Positions 1-9,834 of a DNA stretch of 64,000 nucleotides are shown here, piece by piece; the stretch's first letter is position 1, and each line of letters opens with the position of its first letter. The stretch is taken from the NCBI GenBank assembly GCA_022496805.1, contig CM040085.1, forward strand, positions 21,853,811-21,917,810, in the 5' to 3' direction. The DNA comes from Pohlia nutans (lineage: Eukaryota > Streptophyta > Bryopsida > Bryales > Mniaceae). A program made the translations under genes and the position numbers. Under the pieces are notes generated by a model, which saw nothing but the letters and a program-made list of their open reading frames with translations, had not been told where the DNA came from and ran no database searches.

Positions 1-377
1 AGCCCCAAAAACCTCCATGCCTCCACCGAGAACTTCATCTGGTTGCTCGCCTCCACCGATAGGCTGTTCAAGAATCATGCCATCACCAAATGCCTGTTCC
101 ATCTCCTCCTCTACTATGTTAGGAACCAGCTGCTGCGGAGGTAGGTGTCCTATTTGGGCCAATGGAGCCATAGGAATAGGCTGTTGTGGTAGTGCCTGTC
201 TTTTCCGCTTATATCTCTCCTGCGTTTTCCGACAAGGCAGAATTATCTCGTGGGTGCCATCGGAGTCGGAATCGTAAGGTGAGTCAGGCCATTCGATCTC
301 CAGCGATGGTTTGTCCGCCAATTGAAAATGCCCGAGATCCCCCAACACCCAAACTCCAAATCCCGGGAAACCATGTT
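1..377 (-). CDS. Uncharacterised protein, second coding segment (runs off left edge)
   Basis: Minus-strand reading is open from 377 to the window edge and continues the segment at 418-826 once a 40-nt GT-AG interval is removed. The segment begins in phase (two bases completing a codon) and reads HGFPGFGVWVLGDLGHFQL, then an Asp/Ser-rich patch near SDSDG, a basic patch (KTQERYKRKR) and a Gln/Pro/Glu-rich stretch. It has no stop, so the gene continues beyond base 1. No family is recognised. The composition, with little low complexity at first and then a basic and an acidic linker, looks like real protein. The weak point is the very short putative intron. Confidence 0.5.
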
Positions 378-417
378 CTGGGGGGGGGAGGGGGGGGGCT
401 GCCTTTGCCCTCTAAAC
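378..417 (-). other. Putative 40-nt intron with C9TC9 acceptor tract
   Basis: On the minus strand the interval begins GTTTAG and ends in nine C, one T, nine C, then AG. Removing it leaves the flanking reading frames in phase (one base plus two bases). It is shorter than normal plant introns, so an expanded homopolymer inside a broken exon is the alternative. Confidence 0.4.
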
Positions 418-826
418 CCTTCACAGTGGACCAATCAAACCTCCTCTTCAAGATGATCTCGACATGAACACCGCGGGCCAAAAAGAATCCTACTACGTTC
501 TTGCTCGGTAACTTCGTGTTGTACAACACCTGGTTAATCTGAAGACATCGATATAGAAACTCCGGGTTGGTGCAATACCTCAGATTGGCCTTGTTGTTTT
601 TCAAGTGGTAGTTATGGTGTTCGGGCTGGAAGACTTTGTCAATGTGGCACCACTCGATGAATTGTTTGGCATAGTCAAAAGTCCAAGGATCGGGTACATT
701 TTCCCACCCTGGAAAAGCCAATTTGGTCGGGTTATTCAGTATATGAAGTCGTGACCGTTTAGGTTTCCCTTGTCGCTGACGATCCTTGTCGACTTCCGCC
801 TTGCGGATTGCACCCGGTGTTGCCAT
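418..826 (-). CDS. Uncharacterised protein, first coding exon
   Basis: Starts at the ATG at 826-824 (MATPGAIRKAEVDKDRQR...) and is open for 136 codons plus one base. The N-terminus is basic. The body contains aromatic motifs such as FPGWENVPDPWTFDYA and a conserved-looking stretch ending in FFLARGVHVEIIL. I do not recognise the family. Longer in-frame reading upstream of 826 uses no ATG, so 826 is the best start. The gene is divergent from the kinase-like gene at 1281 and shares its promoter. The reading can also run straight on to a stop at 284, but that tail is a run of prolines from the C9TC9 tract, so splicing 417-378 is preferred. Confidence 0.55.
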
Positions 827-960
827 CGTAGAAAAAAAAGGCAAAAAATCGCTCCCGGATAAGCTAGAACGCCCCCCCTTCCAATCCCGGAATCCAACCC
901 TCACGAGGAGAAGTAGATGTTGGAAGCTAGGGAGGGCGGGTTACTAATGGGGGGCTCTGC

Positions 961-1154
961 CCTTATATAGGGGCTGGCCCCCCGAGCCAGGGCGGGTTCC
1001 CCGCCCGAGCCTGGGCGGGTTCTCGCCTTGCAGGGCGGGTTCCAGCCCTGCAGGGCGGGTTCCTGGCCCTGTTAGGGCGGGTTCCCCATGGGCAGGGCGG
1101 GTGCCTTGCCCTAAACCCTAAGCCCTTTTGGGGGCCACTATATATAGTGGCCCC
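961..1154. promoter_or_regulatory. Compact bidirectional promoter with GGGCGGGT array
   Basis: Two TATA-type boxes face outward: TATATAA on the minus strand (969-963) and TATATATA on the plus strand (1139-1146). Each lies about 142-143 nt from the ATG it would serve (826 and 1281). Between them is a GC-rich array with GGGCGGGT starting at 990, 1013, 1033, 1053, 1075 and 1095, all in the same orientation with spacing of 20-23 bp. The plus-strand TATA box is the centre of a perfect 24-bp palindrome (1131-1154). The array resembles GC-box (Sp-like) sites or a plant GC-rich promoter minisatellite. Confidence 0.65.
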
Positions 1155-1280
1155 TCTCACTTTTTTGTTTACTCTGCCGGTTGCCAAGCATCACGTCTTC
1201 ATTGAGTTGGTGTGGGCACTTGGCGGAGTGTTTTTTTGCGCACGGGAGGAGTTTTTGCCGTTTTTTTTGGTGATTTGAAA

Positions 1281-2597
1281 ATGGAGGTTGAAGGGAGCCA
1301 GAGGTCGCGTAAGCAGCATGAGTATGAAGACTTGGATGCTCCTCCAAATCGTATAGAGCAAACAGAGGAAACCGTCGGAGGGACTGAATCAACAAACCCT
1401 TCATCATCGGGATCGAAGAAACGAAAGGGAAAGAAGAAGAAGAACAAGGGATCAAAGAAGACGAATTTAAACAACCAGGGGCTTGAGGAGCATGAGACTC
1501 CTCTTATGCCAACTGAGGAGTATCTCGCATTCGCTCGAAGGGTTGGTATTTGTTTCTATGCGGTACGAACTATTAACATGCTACATAGGACTTTTATCGG
1601 TCTGAACGAAGAAGGGTACATCAATTTGTGCCAGCAGCTGCACGAACATTTGGAGCAAGCCTTTGATAACGATGAGAAACTTTGTAATTGGACCGACTTC
1701 TACGACCACGGCGCATGGTTGGATAGTAGGGTGATAGAGTTGACTACCAACACCGTGGAGGCTTGGACATATATCTCGGGAAAGAAATCGACGGACAAGA
1801 GCAACTGGACATTTGAAGACGAGGAACTGGTTGCGAAGCTAGAGACGGTGAAAAGTTTTTTTCAGCTCTTCTCGAAAGGTCGTGGCAAGAAGCATCAACC
1901 ATGGAAAGCAAAAGCTGAGGATGTTGTTATGGCTCACTGCAACAGTGGAACTTTCAAGTGGCTGGAATCAACCGTTAGTGTGGTATCTATGCCGGGGCAG
2001 CGTATCCAGGGTGGATATGGGAAGGTGACGAAGGTGGTGCTTACGAAACTACAACACATTCCTAGCTGGATTCCCTTTGCGCGCAAGCAATTGACGAATG
2101 TTGACAACGAAAGAGCGAAGCGCATGGCCATCGTAAACGAGGCGGGGTGTTGTCCCGTGAAGCATCCTGGAATCATCAGACTATCGTACTTGCATCCTAG
2201 AACGATGGAGGGGTTTTCGCTATGGTGGAATGGAGGTAGCTACAAAGATTTTGAGACCAATATCAATCGGAAAGTCCCAAAGCACTTGGAGTACCACGAG
2301 ATTCCAAGAGCACACAAATCAGGGTTATCCGACTTACAGCTACAGTGGGTTGTTACATTCCGTAAAAAACGGCTTGAGCTAGCATTGTCGCTGCTTGTCA
2401 TTGTGGGGAAGTGCCATGATGCAAATTATCTACACAACGACATTACTCCAAGCGATGTTCTACTCCACTTCGACGATTGGATACCAGAGACGGTGTACAT
2501 CGGGCTTTGCGATTGGGGGATATCCAGTCGAGTAGTGGAGCAAGCGCCATCCAAGTATGGATACAAAACGCAGAATTTTGTAGCTCCAGAATATTGA
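1281..2597 (+). CDS. Degenerate protein-kinase-like domain protein (N-terminal part)
   Basis: Chosen start is the ATG at 1281; the open frame reaches back to a GTG at 1212. Residues ~50-75 form a Lys-rich, probably nuclear-targeting, patch (KKRKGKKKKNKG). The C-terminal ~200 residues follow protein-kinase order: glycine loop GGYGKVTKVV, a candidate ATP-binding Lys in FARKQL, catalytic loop YLHNDITPSDVLL (HRDxKxxN changed to HNDxTxxD), CDWG in place of DFG, and VAPEY matching the APE motif. Lys and Asn of the catalytic loop are missing, so a pseudokinase or divergent kinase is likely. The frame stops at TGA 2595-2597 right after APE, while plausible coding continues in another frame. This is a frameshift or a natural truncation. 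Confidence 0.6.
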   Translation: MEVEGSQRSRKQHEYEDLDAPPNRIEQTEETVGGTESTNPSSSGSKKRKGKKKKNKGSKKTNLNNQGLEEHETPLMPTEEYLAFARRVGICFYAVRTINMLHRTFIGLNEEGYINLCQQLHEHLEQAFDNDEKLCNWTDFYDHGAWLDSRVIELTTNTVEAWTYISGKKSTDKSNWTFEDEELVAKLETVKSFFQLFSKGRGKKHQPWKAKAEDVVMAHCNSGTFKWLESTVSVVSMPGQRIQGGYGKVTKVVLTKLQHIPSWIPFARKQLTNVDNERAKRMAIVNEAGCCPVKHPGIIRLSYLHPRTMEGFSLWWNGGSYKDFETNINRKVPKHLEYHEIPRAHKSGLSDLQLQWVVTFRKKRLELALSLLVIVGKCHDANYLHNDITPSDVLLHFDDWIPETVYIGLCDWGISSRVVEQAPSKYGYKTQNFVAPEY

Positions 2598-2836
2598 CAG
2601 AATTTGTTCCTCCAGCTGACACCTATGTTCCTCCACTTGATTCGATCGTATCGCATAGAGAAAGACAAAGTGAGGTGCATACACCAAATCCTCCATCTTC
2701 CATAATTATGCCACAGGTGGAAGCAGGTTTTGAGACTGTGGCTCCATGTCCTGTATTCTTGGCACATGCGGATTTAAACAATGCTCGCACCGCATTTGAT
2801 TTGGCACGACAAGAGATGGTGAAGGCTCGGACAAAG
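2598..2836 (+). CDS. Linker/coiled-coil segment of the kinase-RING gene
   Basis: Reading resumes one frame over from the kinase-like segment: a Pro-rich linker (FVPPADTYVPPLDS) and then the start of a coiled coil (LNNARTAFDLARQEMVKAR). It ends at a clean donor, ACAAAG|GTGAGT, at 2836/2837. The intron 2837-2959 ends TTTGTAG and joins in phase 0 to the next exon. The frame change at about 2590 has no credible splice sites, so it may be a disabling indel. Confidence 0.5.
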
Positions 2837-2959
2837 GTGAGTACTTCAGCACCCATTCTTTCAAATGAATATTTTAATGGAATAGATGTAAGTTCAAGCC
2901 CGAATGGTAAGGGACGTCATACTAACAACTTTTGCAATGTGTGGTCAACATGTTTGTAG

Positions 2960-3760
2960 GTACATGAATTGCTCTTTGGGGACCTTGAAGTAGCAAAACA
3001 GAAGTTTGAACATGCACAGAAAGGATTATTCCTGCACACACGAGCGCTTGCTGACAGCTTCAGGGTGGGGTATACTGAAGACATCCGAGCACAGGGGAAT
3101 ACTATCGTCGAGGCTACCCAGAAGTTAGACCGAGCACAAGACGTCCTTGACGTCATGAATATTACTCTGGAGCACCTTCAGAAAGAATTGGTATTAGCGG
3201 AATCCGCTATGAAGAATGAAGAGCAGCTATTGCAACTGGCCATATCCAAAGTTGGCATTTTTCCGGAGCATGTTTTCCACAAGCTGCCTTCAACCCCATT
3301 TGACACACCGAACGCTTTAATCGACGTTGCCTCCAGCAGTGTTTGTCCATTATGTGCCCGGTTCATTATTGCCAATGCGTGTATGCCACTATCATGTGGA
3401 TGCAATTACCATTCAGCATGTTGGCGTGACATAATTTTCCGTGCGGAACATTGCAGCCAAGTCACTTGCGCTGGGTGTGGTATGCCACCACACGGTGCTT
3501 GGATGGCTTCTTGGGAATTTCAACTAAATCCAACTATGGAGGCTGAAGTAGACGAGGCATTGCACCAAATGGACGCCGCTCACGATTGGGTGGAGGCTCC
3601 ATGGGGTCAATCAATCACAGCCACAACAGCTTCATGGATCCACCACCAGCCTCGGCAAGTGCCAGAACTATCAACTTTGGTAGAAGATCCCCCAATTCAC
3701 GATGTTGATGTGGTAGAAAAATTGCGCCGAATTTGCCCTGAATTGTATGATGTTGACTAG
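2960..3760 (+). CDS. Coiled-coil and RING-like C-terminal exon
   Basis: In phase with the preceding exon and ends at TAG 3758-3760. The first ~110 residues are a continuous heptad-like helix (VHELLFGDLEVAKQKFEHAQ onward, then LEHLQKELVLAESAMKNEEQ). A RING-like cluster follows from ~3344: CPLC, then a ~12-residue loop, C-x-C-x2-H-x2-C (SCGCNYHSACW), and CAGC. This spacing matches a RING finger with a Cys for the first His ligand, which suggests E3 ubiquitin-ligase activity. Together with the upstream segment the gene has an unusual kinase-like, coiled-coil, RING order. Confidence 0.6.
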   Translation, partial: VHELLFGDLEVAKQKFEHAQKGLFLHTRALADSFRVGYTEDIRAQGNTIVEATQKLDRAQDVLDVMNITLEHLQKELVLAESAMKNEEQLLQLAISKVGIFPEHVFHKLPSTPFDTPNALIDVASSSVCPLCARFIIANACMPLSCGCNYHSACWRDIIFRAEHCSQVTCAGCGMPPHGAWMASWEFQLNPTMEAEVDEALHQMDAAHDWVEAPWGQSITATTASWIHHQPRQVPELSTLVEDPPIHDVDVVEKLRRICPELYDVD

Positions 3761-5377
3761 ACTCTCTCCAGGAAAGTATGGATCAACATTCAAGTAGAAC
3801 TTCTGAGTGGAAACTTTTGTTCACGTACTTTGGAAGTAGCCAGAGTATGGATTCATAATCCAATAGAACTTGTGAATGGCAACTTGTATTCACTGCCTAC
3901 TTTGAAAAATACAGAACCTTGCATTAAATCTTCTCTTGAGTACTGATTACTTAGACCACTGAAGTGTCGGGCTCTGCGTTGGCACCAAAGTTGATGCCCT
4001 GTGCTATTGATGCAACTATTGCCATTGAAATGAGATGCATCGGCCATTTGCACTGGTTGGTGCTGCCTCCAACACATGGAGTAAGCGGCCGTTTGCACTC
4101 GATGAAGCGGGCGGTGCTACCAGCATATAGTGGAGGCAGCCATTCGATGTTAATGACGCGGCCAACAGCACCATGGGCGGTGGAAGCAGCGTATGGAGGA
4201 AGCAGCCATCCGTTGTTCCTCCAGCCAGTGGCACGAAGGTATGAAGTATTGATGAAACATTGTTAAACCACATATTACATTCATCCCCAATTGCACGATG
4301 GTAAATCGCATGTCACCGTTTCACCTTGCGGGTAACACTCGATCACATACGGCCGGCTCCAAGAACGCTCGAGTTGCTGCCAGCAGCCTCGCATCCATTG
4401 GCCCGTGGTCTCCATGGCGCCAAAATGTTTGTCCTCAATCCGATGTCATCCACTACTAGGATTTTGGGGGCTATGCAACAACTGTGGTGTAGCTTTATAC
4501 ACTACAAGTGGTTACTCGCGGACCCTGTTGAAACGTAGTTCGAGCCACGTGCTGGCCGGTGGCTTCAGTAAAGCCATGTTTAGGGTGTAAGGCTAGCAAC
4601 ATCTACTGTAGCATGCTAGTGGCAGTTCCCATCGGAGTTCCCAAGTGGGAACGTCTTCGAGAAGGTGTCCACGTGGAATGTTTGTACTTTCGTTGAACTT
4701 ACGGTTTACGATTCCTCCAATTTACCATTTACTTTTCACAATAAATGTAAAAAGAGGAATAACCACGGCTTTTCACATGCGGTAAAAGCAATTCTTACCA
4801 CAAGGAAGGGGTAATCCGAAGAAAGCATTTTCGTTATTGAGAATTTATATTTAGAATGACGTTGGGTTAAAGGAATGCCACGTGGTGGCATTGGATTGGT
4901 CAGACTCTCTTGCCCCGTGGCGCAGTGATAGTAGGTGGGTAGGGAGTGTGGAAAATCCTCCAAAATGCATTCCTTGCCCTCTGTAAAGTATAACTTTTCT
5001 AAATTTATAAAAGTATATTTGGAAGGTTTGAAAGTGTGCACTATAGCCATAAAGCAGCATTCACGACTACATGTCTAATATTAGACACCTAGAGAGCATC
5101 CAAAGCATAAGAGCTAGAAATGTGGAAATGTAGGACAGAATGAGAAAACGTTTCTAAAGCGTTCACGAACACTTCCATGTGCATCATTTCAATGTCTTCT
5201 GTGTTACAGCATCTGTGATTTGCAAGGCGTCATCAAAAAGGACTAACACTAAGCCTCCTACATGCCTCATCTGTACAAGCAAGTCTCAGTTGAGGGAAAA
5301 CCCCGAAAACAAAAATATTGTAACCGATATGCTGCACAATACTCCACCAATATCTACATTCATACGCATGCTAACAC
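3761..5377. other. No gene recognised; imperfect repeats at ~3985-4230
   Basis: No convincing coding sequence. Between about 3985 and 4230 a loose repeat of roughly 50-60 bp recurs (variants of CGGCCRTTTGCACT and GGAGGCAGCCATYCG). This could be decayed coding or minisatellite DNA. The rest is moderately AT-rich, with no structure I can name. Confidence 0.4.
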
Positions 5378-5869
5378 CTACGTATCAGCCGAGCCTGATT
5401 TTGACCCTGAAAATGGCTGCTGGTTCTCTTCGGCATCTTCGCTGTCCTCATCATCGCTTCCACGAGCACTGTCGTCTTCCTCGCTGTCTGCCCCTCCATC
5501 GTCCTCGTCCTCCGTCCCTAAGCCGGACTCCTCCCCTGAAGTGGCGCTGGCTTCATCTCCACTCCCAGCGTCGTCGTCGTCCTCGCTATCACTCTCGCCA
5601 CTTGTCGCCTCCGCTTCTTCACGGCTGTCATCTTCCGCGCTGTCAGATCTCGGCTTGGATTTACTTCCTTTTCGCGTGCTCCTTGTTGCCTTCCCCTTGC
5701 TCTTTGGGCGGTGGAATACGTGCACCGCTTCCTGCATCTGTTGAACGTCAGCGCTTCCATAACGAGCATTGTCCACAGCGGACGGAACCCCGTTCTGTTT
5801 GGCAAAGAGGACCTCCTTCTCCGTTGGATGCCGGTTGAACTCCTCCATCTGCGCTACAGTCCTGGAACA
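5378..5869 (-). CDS. Acidic-tailed protein, last exon
   Basis: Minus-strand exon that begins after CTAAG| at 5870 and ends at a stop at 5378 (163 residues). After ~60 ordinary residues (CSRTVAQMEEFNRHPTEKEV...) comes a basic stretch (RPKSKGKATRSTRKGSKSKP), then a long Asp/Glu/Ser/Gly tail (SDSEDDDDAGSGDE-like). Basic plus acidic low-complexity tails are common in chromatin-associated or histone-binding proteins, but no domain is recognised. The acceptor is chosen because only this one keeps the frame with the exon at 5990-6073; the nearby TTCCAG would not. Confidence 0.5.
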   Translation of the reverse strand, partial: CSRTVAQMEEFNRHPTEKEVLFAKQNGVPSAVDNARYGSADVQQMQEAVHVFHRPKSKGKATRSTRKGSKSKPRSDSAEDDSREEAEATSGESDSEDDDDAGSGDEASATSGEESGLGTEDEDDGGADSEEDDSARGSDDEDSEDAEENQQPFSGSKSGSADT

Positions 5870-5989
5870 CTTAGAATGCATTTACAAAGGTAGACATAAC
5901 AATATTGGGATATCGTTGTTGCCTTATAAGAAGAAAATGAAAAGCGTTCAAAGTTTAAATGTTCAAAGCGAGAGTGTGAGGGAACTTAC

Positions 5990-6073
5990 AAACATCGCTA
6001 CCAATCCTTGTACTCCTCGTGGGCCCAGCTTGTGGGTGAAGCCCTTCCTCCTGGTGCGCTCATCCGCAGCCAC
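5990..6073 (-). CDS. Acidic-tailed protein, upstream exon
   Basis: A 28-codon open exon (VAADERTRRKGFTHKLGPRG...) between TGCAAG| (acceptor) and |GTAAGT (donor at 5989), phase 0 on both sides. It joins the 5378-5869 exon over a 120-nt intron. Upstream the sequence drops into an AT-rich island, so the 5' part of the gene is missing or far away. Confidence 0.45.
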
Positions 6074-6104
6074 CTTGCATTTGTCATCAATTGACAAATG
6101 CAAT

Positions 6105-6610
6105 ATCAATGTTTCATAATATCTTTTTAAATCATTAATTCATATATTAAAGTATTAATATATCATAAATATGTTAACTATAAATAAATTTATTTATATC
6201 TATATATGATATTAATATCATATATATATTGAATTATATATAAGTAAATTATATATATGATTAATATTATAATTATTACTTATAATAATTATAATATTAA
6301 ATTAATGAATTATAAATAAAATATATAATTATTTAAATTATAATAATATGTTAATGATATATAAATGAAATATGATACATATAATTTAATCTATATAATA
6401 AATAATAGTCTAATATTAATAATATATATTATTTTAATATATATTAATTAATATTATAATATAACCCACTTATTATGAAATTTATTGTATTGATATATAA
6501 CAAAAATATAAATATAAATATAACTAATTATAATATAATTATAATAACTATTCAATTATCATATGTAATATATTACTTATTATTCATAATATATTTTTGA
6601 ATATATTATA
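6105..6610. repeat. AT-rich island
   Basis: About 500 bp made almost only of A and T, with short TATAAT/AATATA words and no ORF. It starts directly after a small gene exon and ends at a TTAA-family element. Confidence 0.6.
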
Positions 6611-6612
6611 TT

Positions 6613-7254
6613 ACTCTTACAGAATTTTTCAAAAGGTAACTAAGTTGGGCACTTCCATGCAAAATTTTAGAAACTCATTATGCTTTTTTGGCCTTCATGC
6701 AAATTATTTTCCAACAGAAGGTACAAAAACCACAAAATGGTAAAATTTGAATAAAGTTAAAGTTTTTTGGTTTTGTAAAAAAGTGAACGGTGAAAAGTTA
6801 CATCTATGAGTTTGTGATTTTTAGAGAAAAAAAATTGGAAAAATTCCTAAATCTCAAATTTTGACAATTTTTGAAAGAAAAAAATGTAAAATTACCCAAA
6901 ATGTTGAAGCTTGCTATTGTAAATTTTGAAGGCTGCCCCTGTAAAATTGGTAAAACTTTCAACTTGGATTTTTTGAAATTGTGAGTACTAGTCTTATCAT
7001 AAATATATTTCCAAAAAAAAATTAAAAAAAACACTAATTTTTCTTTTGCTGCCCTATTTGGGCTTGAAAACCAGATTTCGCATAATAAAATTCTAAAATT
7101 AGAATTTGGCTGCCCAAATTCTACCACATATAGTATGTATATATAGCCAAACCCGCACCAAATTACAACCCAAAATACCAAAGTTAAACCCTTCAACTAG
7201 GCTGCCCGAAACATCAAAGAGCCATTTTGGATTTCCTGGTCCTTTAGGGGTTAA
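6613..7254. mobile_element. TTAA-family element, left end missing
   Basis: The right terminus is CTTTAGGGG followed by TTAA (7251-7254). The interior matches, in reverse, the outer parts of the element at 24899-28018 (shared words near GGCCTTCATGCAAATTATTTT and GGGCTTGAAAACCAGATTT). The left end is not found and runs into the AT-rich island. No ORF. Confidence 0.55.
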
Positions 7255-7518
7255 ATTTCCATCCATCTTCATCCACTTTAAGGGATTAAGGGTTCAAAAT
7301 CCTCCCAGTGGTGGCCTTTAACCTTTAAAATTTGGAGTTCTCATCCAAGTCATGACCCTTAAACGAGCCTCAAACTTTAACTTAAAAGTCGCCCCTTAAA
7401 GCCCTTAAAGGCAATTTCCTCATTGTTTTTTCAAGGATTGCCTTTAAGGGACCCTCTAAGGGTTGCCTACAACCTTTAACCTTAACCTCAATCATCCATT
7501 CACTAAGGGCTTTAAGGC

Positions 7519-8128
7519 TTAACCCCTGAAGTTCCTTGTGTTTTTGGGAGCTTGGAACCTCAAAACTGCGATTTTCTACCTCTATGCACTCTCGGGAGTG
7601 TGAATTAAAAAAAATTACTGTTTTTAGATTTTGACCGTAAGTTCTCATAATTAAGCCTATTTTTAGTCATTATTCCAAGATTTGACCGTTGGATGTTTAC
7701 CATTTGCAAGATTATAACATCCAAAGTTTGTGCAAAAGTTTTTACTGAAATTTCTAAAAACTTTGAAACTTGCTCTTATAAATTTTGACGGCTGCCCTTG
7801 TAGAATTGGTGAACTTTTTGACTAGGGGCCCTTTGAAACTTAAGTATTGATTTGGTTATGAACATATTTCTGAAAAAAGTTTTCAAAAAAACCTTAAAAA
7901 TAGAAAGTTTTTTTTCTGCCCGCCTAGACCAAACATAGAGCAAAATCTTCTAAAATTCATAACTTTTGCATCATAACTCCAAATGCTTTGAAATTTGTGC
8001 CATTGGAAAGCAATTGTCAAAAGCTATGTATAGTTAATTTTTCAGAAAATAATTTTACAGAAATCTTATATTAGCCTGCTCAAAAGTGCTGCGACCACAA
8101 TGTGGTCTCAAAGAACTTTAGGGGTTAA
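7519..8128. mobile_element. TTAA-flanked non-autonomous element
   Basis: Bounded by TTAA-CCCCTGAAGTTCCTTG on the left and the inverted counterpart AAGAACTTTAGGGG-TTAA on the right. The interior carries the family core (ACCGTAAG..., GACCGTTGGATG...ACCATTTGCAAGATTATAACATC). No coding capacity. TTAA duplication with CCC-type ends is piggyBac-like. Confidence 0.65.
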
Positions 8129-9630
8129 GGGACTAGTGGGGATGCTCTTACCTTACAACCCCCGCATTGCAAAATGCAAATGGTCCTCTATACTGATTTT
8201 TTTTTTTTTTTCCTTTTCAACTCCCTAATTCTTCTATGTAAGAAAGGTTCCTAGTTTGCAAGATTCCCAATTCGTTGGAGTAAGGTCTCTACGTCGAGTA
8301 AGGACCATCGGGTAGGGCCTCACGCAAATGAGAGGCCTGCCTTAGCTTACCGGCCTCAGTGTCCCCCACATATGCAGAAGGCCCCACCCTCGGGGGGAGC
8401 ACCCCTATTACATTTAGAAACTACGTGCGATAAAATATAGGGTCTTATTTATTCAAGAGAGGTAAAATTTGTAAATATTTTTTTGTAAAATAGGGTGCTT
8501 TATATTCAATCCAAGAATAATTCTAGAATATTCCTAGAATATACTGGAAAATTCTCAGAATATTCCTATTATATTCCATTATGTAATAGCCCCCAATTAA
8601 ATACCCTCTTATCGCACGTGGTTACACTAGATATAAGGTAGTGATCTCCCCGAGGCCCCACCCCGTGGTCCTTATACTACAACATTCACTAAAAAATTTC
8701 AATGGCCGCCCAAACTTTGAACCAACATTTGCAAACGACAAATGTTTTGATGTATGTAGTCATGTAAGGAACAACATATTGAAGAGTATGTATTCAACAT
8801 TTGGTATAATTGCAATCAATAGTGAAATTTTACTATGCATGGAGTAGGTGTGTAGGCGAGGAGTGGCAGTGGCCCCTTCTTTGGGTGCATGCGCACATGA
8901 GATAGTCGCGTTTTAGTGTTCTAGTGAGTCGGTGGCAATGCCCTTATGTGTTCCAAACTGTATGTTTTCTCTACATGTATTATACATGATGCCTCTATAG
9001 TGATTTTGTCTCTTACTAGAATTGGTTGGGAGTATGTGGTAGCAAGGTTTCCCAATTAAAAATATAAATACTAAGAAGTTTCTCAAGTGTTTATTTCTAG
9101 TATTTGAAAATGAAAGCACATAACCCTTTTGAGGGAGGTATTTGAAAGTAGTTGCAATTTTAAGATAGCATACATAAGGAAGAGTTGAGAAATAAGAAAA
9201 GTCTAGAAGAGAATAAGATGTTTATTAGAAAGTCTTACAATTTGAAGATTCATAATGTAAATTTACTCCCAAAAGGCTCAAAACAATATGAATCCTATCT
9301 ATGCATAAAGGATCTCTATAAGAGAAGAGTAGTGATTATTGTATAATTTATTAACTAGTGCAATGTTTTGTTTAGATAATACTTACTCAATATGCAAATT
9401 ATAAAGCACTCATATAAAATTTTGTCAAATTGGTCAAGGACAAAAATGATAAAGAAGAATAAAATAATTTGAATTCTAGGATTGGAATATACTCAATAGA
9501 ATATAAGGAAAACCCATCTTTGCACCTTATAATGATGGTAAATAGATTGAAGAAAGTATATTTCAAACTCCCAATCAAAGTTTGATAAACAAAAAAAAAT
9601 TGGTGGATTATTGGATTATCATATGCTAGG
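8129..9630. other. No gene recognised
   Basis: Mostly AT-rich. A GC-richer stretch at ~8270-8420 (GGCCTCACGCAAATGAGAGG and neighbours) and a similar patch at ~8625-8680 bracket AT-rich sequence and may be the ends of a decayed element, but I could not prove matching termini. Confidence 0.35.
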
Positions 9631-9635
9631 TACCA

Positions 9636-9718
9636 TGTCCAATTCAGAGAACATTGCATACACCACGGTGACTCGAACCTTCGCCACCAGCAATATGCAA
9701 TGTTCTCTAATATGGACA
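9636..9718. repeat. 25-bp inverted repeat enclosing a Pol III B-box-like word
   Basis: The arms 9636-9660 and 9694-9718 are inverted copies with about three mismatches (core AGAGAACATTGCATA). The 33-bp spacer holds, on the minus strand, GGTTCGAGTCACC, which matches the tRNA T-arm/B-box pattern. No tRNA cloverleaf or A box could be built around it. Confidence 0.5.
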
Positions 9719-9774
9719 CAGGGCCCTCCATATCGTGAATTCGACACCATAAACGGATGTGTCACTAAAACAAA

Positions 9775-9824
9775 CGCACACTATTGTATAGTAAAAGAGC
9801 GCACACTATTGTATAGTAAGAGAG
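9775..9824. repeat. Two tandem 25-bp units
   Basis: CGCACACTATTGTATAGT-AAAAGAG followed by a near-identical second copy; each contains the small palindrome ACTAT-TGT-ATAGT. Confidence 0.6.
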
Positions 9825-9834
9825 CAAATTATGC

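Noticed and set aside
963..1187. 74-codon minus-strand ORF
   Set aside because: Translation of the GGGCGGGT promoter array.
5179..5838. 219-codon plus-strand Ser/Pro-rich ORF
   Set aside because: Antisense of the acidic Ser/Asp/Glu tail; the minus-strand reading has splice sites and better composition.
9660..9694. tRNA gene
   Set aside because: Only a T-arm/B-box-like word is present; no acceptor, D or anticodon arm can be folded.
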